64,000 nucleotides of DNA, taken from the NCBI RefSeq assembly GCF_005938625.1, contig NZ_VCNJ01000003.1, positions 186,001 through 250,000 of the forward strand. The letters run 5' to 3'. A program made the translations under genes and the position numbers. This DNA comes from Pseudomonas fluorescens. Lineage in GTDB: Bacteria; Pseudomonadota; Gammaproteobacteria; Pseudomonadales; Pseudomonadaceae. This document shows, piece after piece, positions 63,880 through 64,000 of this stretch. Each line of letters opens with the position of its first letter. The first letter of the stretch is position 1. Under the pieces are notes generated by a model. It was not told the origin of the DNA, did not search any database, and saw only the letters and a program-made list of their open reading frames with translations.

Positions 63880-64000
63880 GTGAAATTTCAACCGCTACTG
63901 GCCCTGGGCCTGACCATTCTGGCCGCCTCCACTCAAGCCTTTGGTGGCACGACGCTGGACCGTATCGAGCAGAAAAAAGAGCTGGTCGGCGTGCTGATGG
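63880..64000 (+). CDS. Periplasmic amino-acid-binding protein (ABC), 5' part only
   Basis: The window ends after about 40 codons. From a GTG start (GGGAT 6 nt upstream): signal peptide MKFQPLLALGLTILAASTQAFG, then TTLDRIEQKKELVGVLM, matching family 3 solute-binding proteins (opening with the 'TLDRIxxxxxLxVG' pattern). Ligand unknown. Divergent from the S-methyltransferase gene with about 110 bp between. Confidence 0.75.
   Translation, partial: MKFQPLLALGLTILAASTQAFGGTTLDRIEQKKELVGVLM

Overview
The window is chromosomal DNA from a Pseudomonas of the P. fluorescens lineage. The base composition is GC-rich, the products read as Pseudomonas-like throughout, REP/REPIN-type palindromes are abundant, and the order hupA-rubB-rubA-ubiC-ubiA-(small secreted protein)-phoB-phoR-CorC/CNNM-M23-response regulator-phoU-pstB-pstA-pstC-pstS matches the P. 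aeruginosa PAO1 order as I remember it. There are no rRNA or tRNA genes, IS elements, prophages or CRISPR arrays.

Layout. (1) Positions 1-21198, all on the minus strand: one type VI secretion (T6SS) cluster in the order of P. aeruginosa H2-T6SS: tssA, tssB, tssC, tssE, [PAAR - DUF6402-like protein - small membrane protein], tssF, tssG, clpV, sigma-54 activator sfa, a 46-aa lipoprotein, fha, tssJ, tssK, tssL, tssM and the start of a PP2C phosphatase cut by the window edge. The bracketed trio looks like an effector/immunity cargo insertion. No hcp or vgrG is present. (2) 21.8-25.8 kb: HU protein, rubredoxin and its reductase, the first two ubiquinone genes (ubiC, ubiA) and a small secreted protein. 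(3) 25.8-38.9 kb: the phosphate regulon. phoBR, phoU, pstBAC and pstS are here, with recognisable Pho boxes before phoB, pstC and pstS. Three copies of one palindromic repeat family sit in gaps between pho/pst genes. (4) 38.9-40.5 kb: a two-gene toxin-antitoxin-like module (XRE-ImmA/IrrE fusion plus PIN protein) with its own operator-like repeats. (5) 40.5-54.7 kb: housekeeping and metabolism. This holds an MFS transporter, thioesterase, hexose-6-phosphate mutarotase, DUF3299 and GlsB proteins, purEK, a HypT-like LysR regulator divergent from aspA, an AgcS symporter, asparaginase, an AraC regulator and an acetylpolyamine-amidohydrolase-type deacetylase. (6) 54.8-59.4 kb: a 1530-aa toxin-like protein of unknown function. 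It is followed by a convergent MocR regulator, the divergent PaiB-like gene, two GNAT acetyltransferases, a homocysteine S-methyltransferase family gene and the start of an ABC solute-binding protein.

The points most worth a second look are the PAAR/DUF6402/membrane-protein cassette inside the T6SS operon, the XRE-ImmA/PIN module, the 1530-aa protein, and a 12-bp tandem array of DnaA-box-like nonamers inside the MocR linker. Start sites were moved from the longest open frame where a ribosome-binding site or family N-terminus argued for it, and these changes are stated in each entry. Family names come from recognising motifs and from memory, not from a database search.
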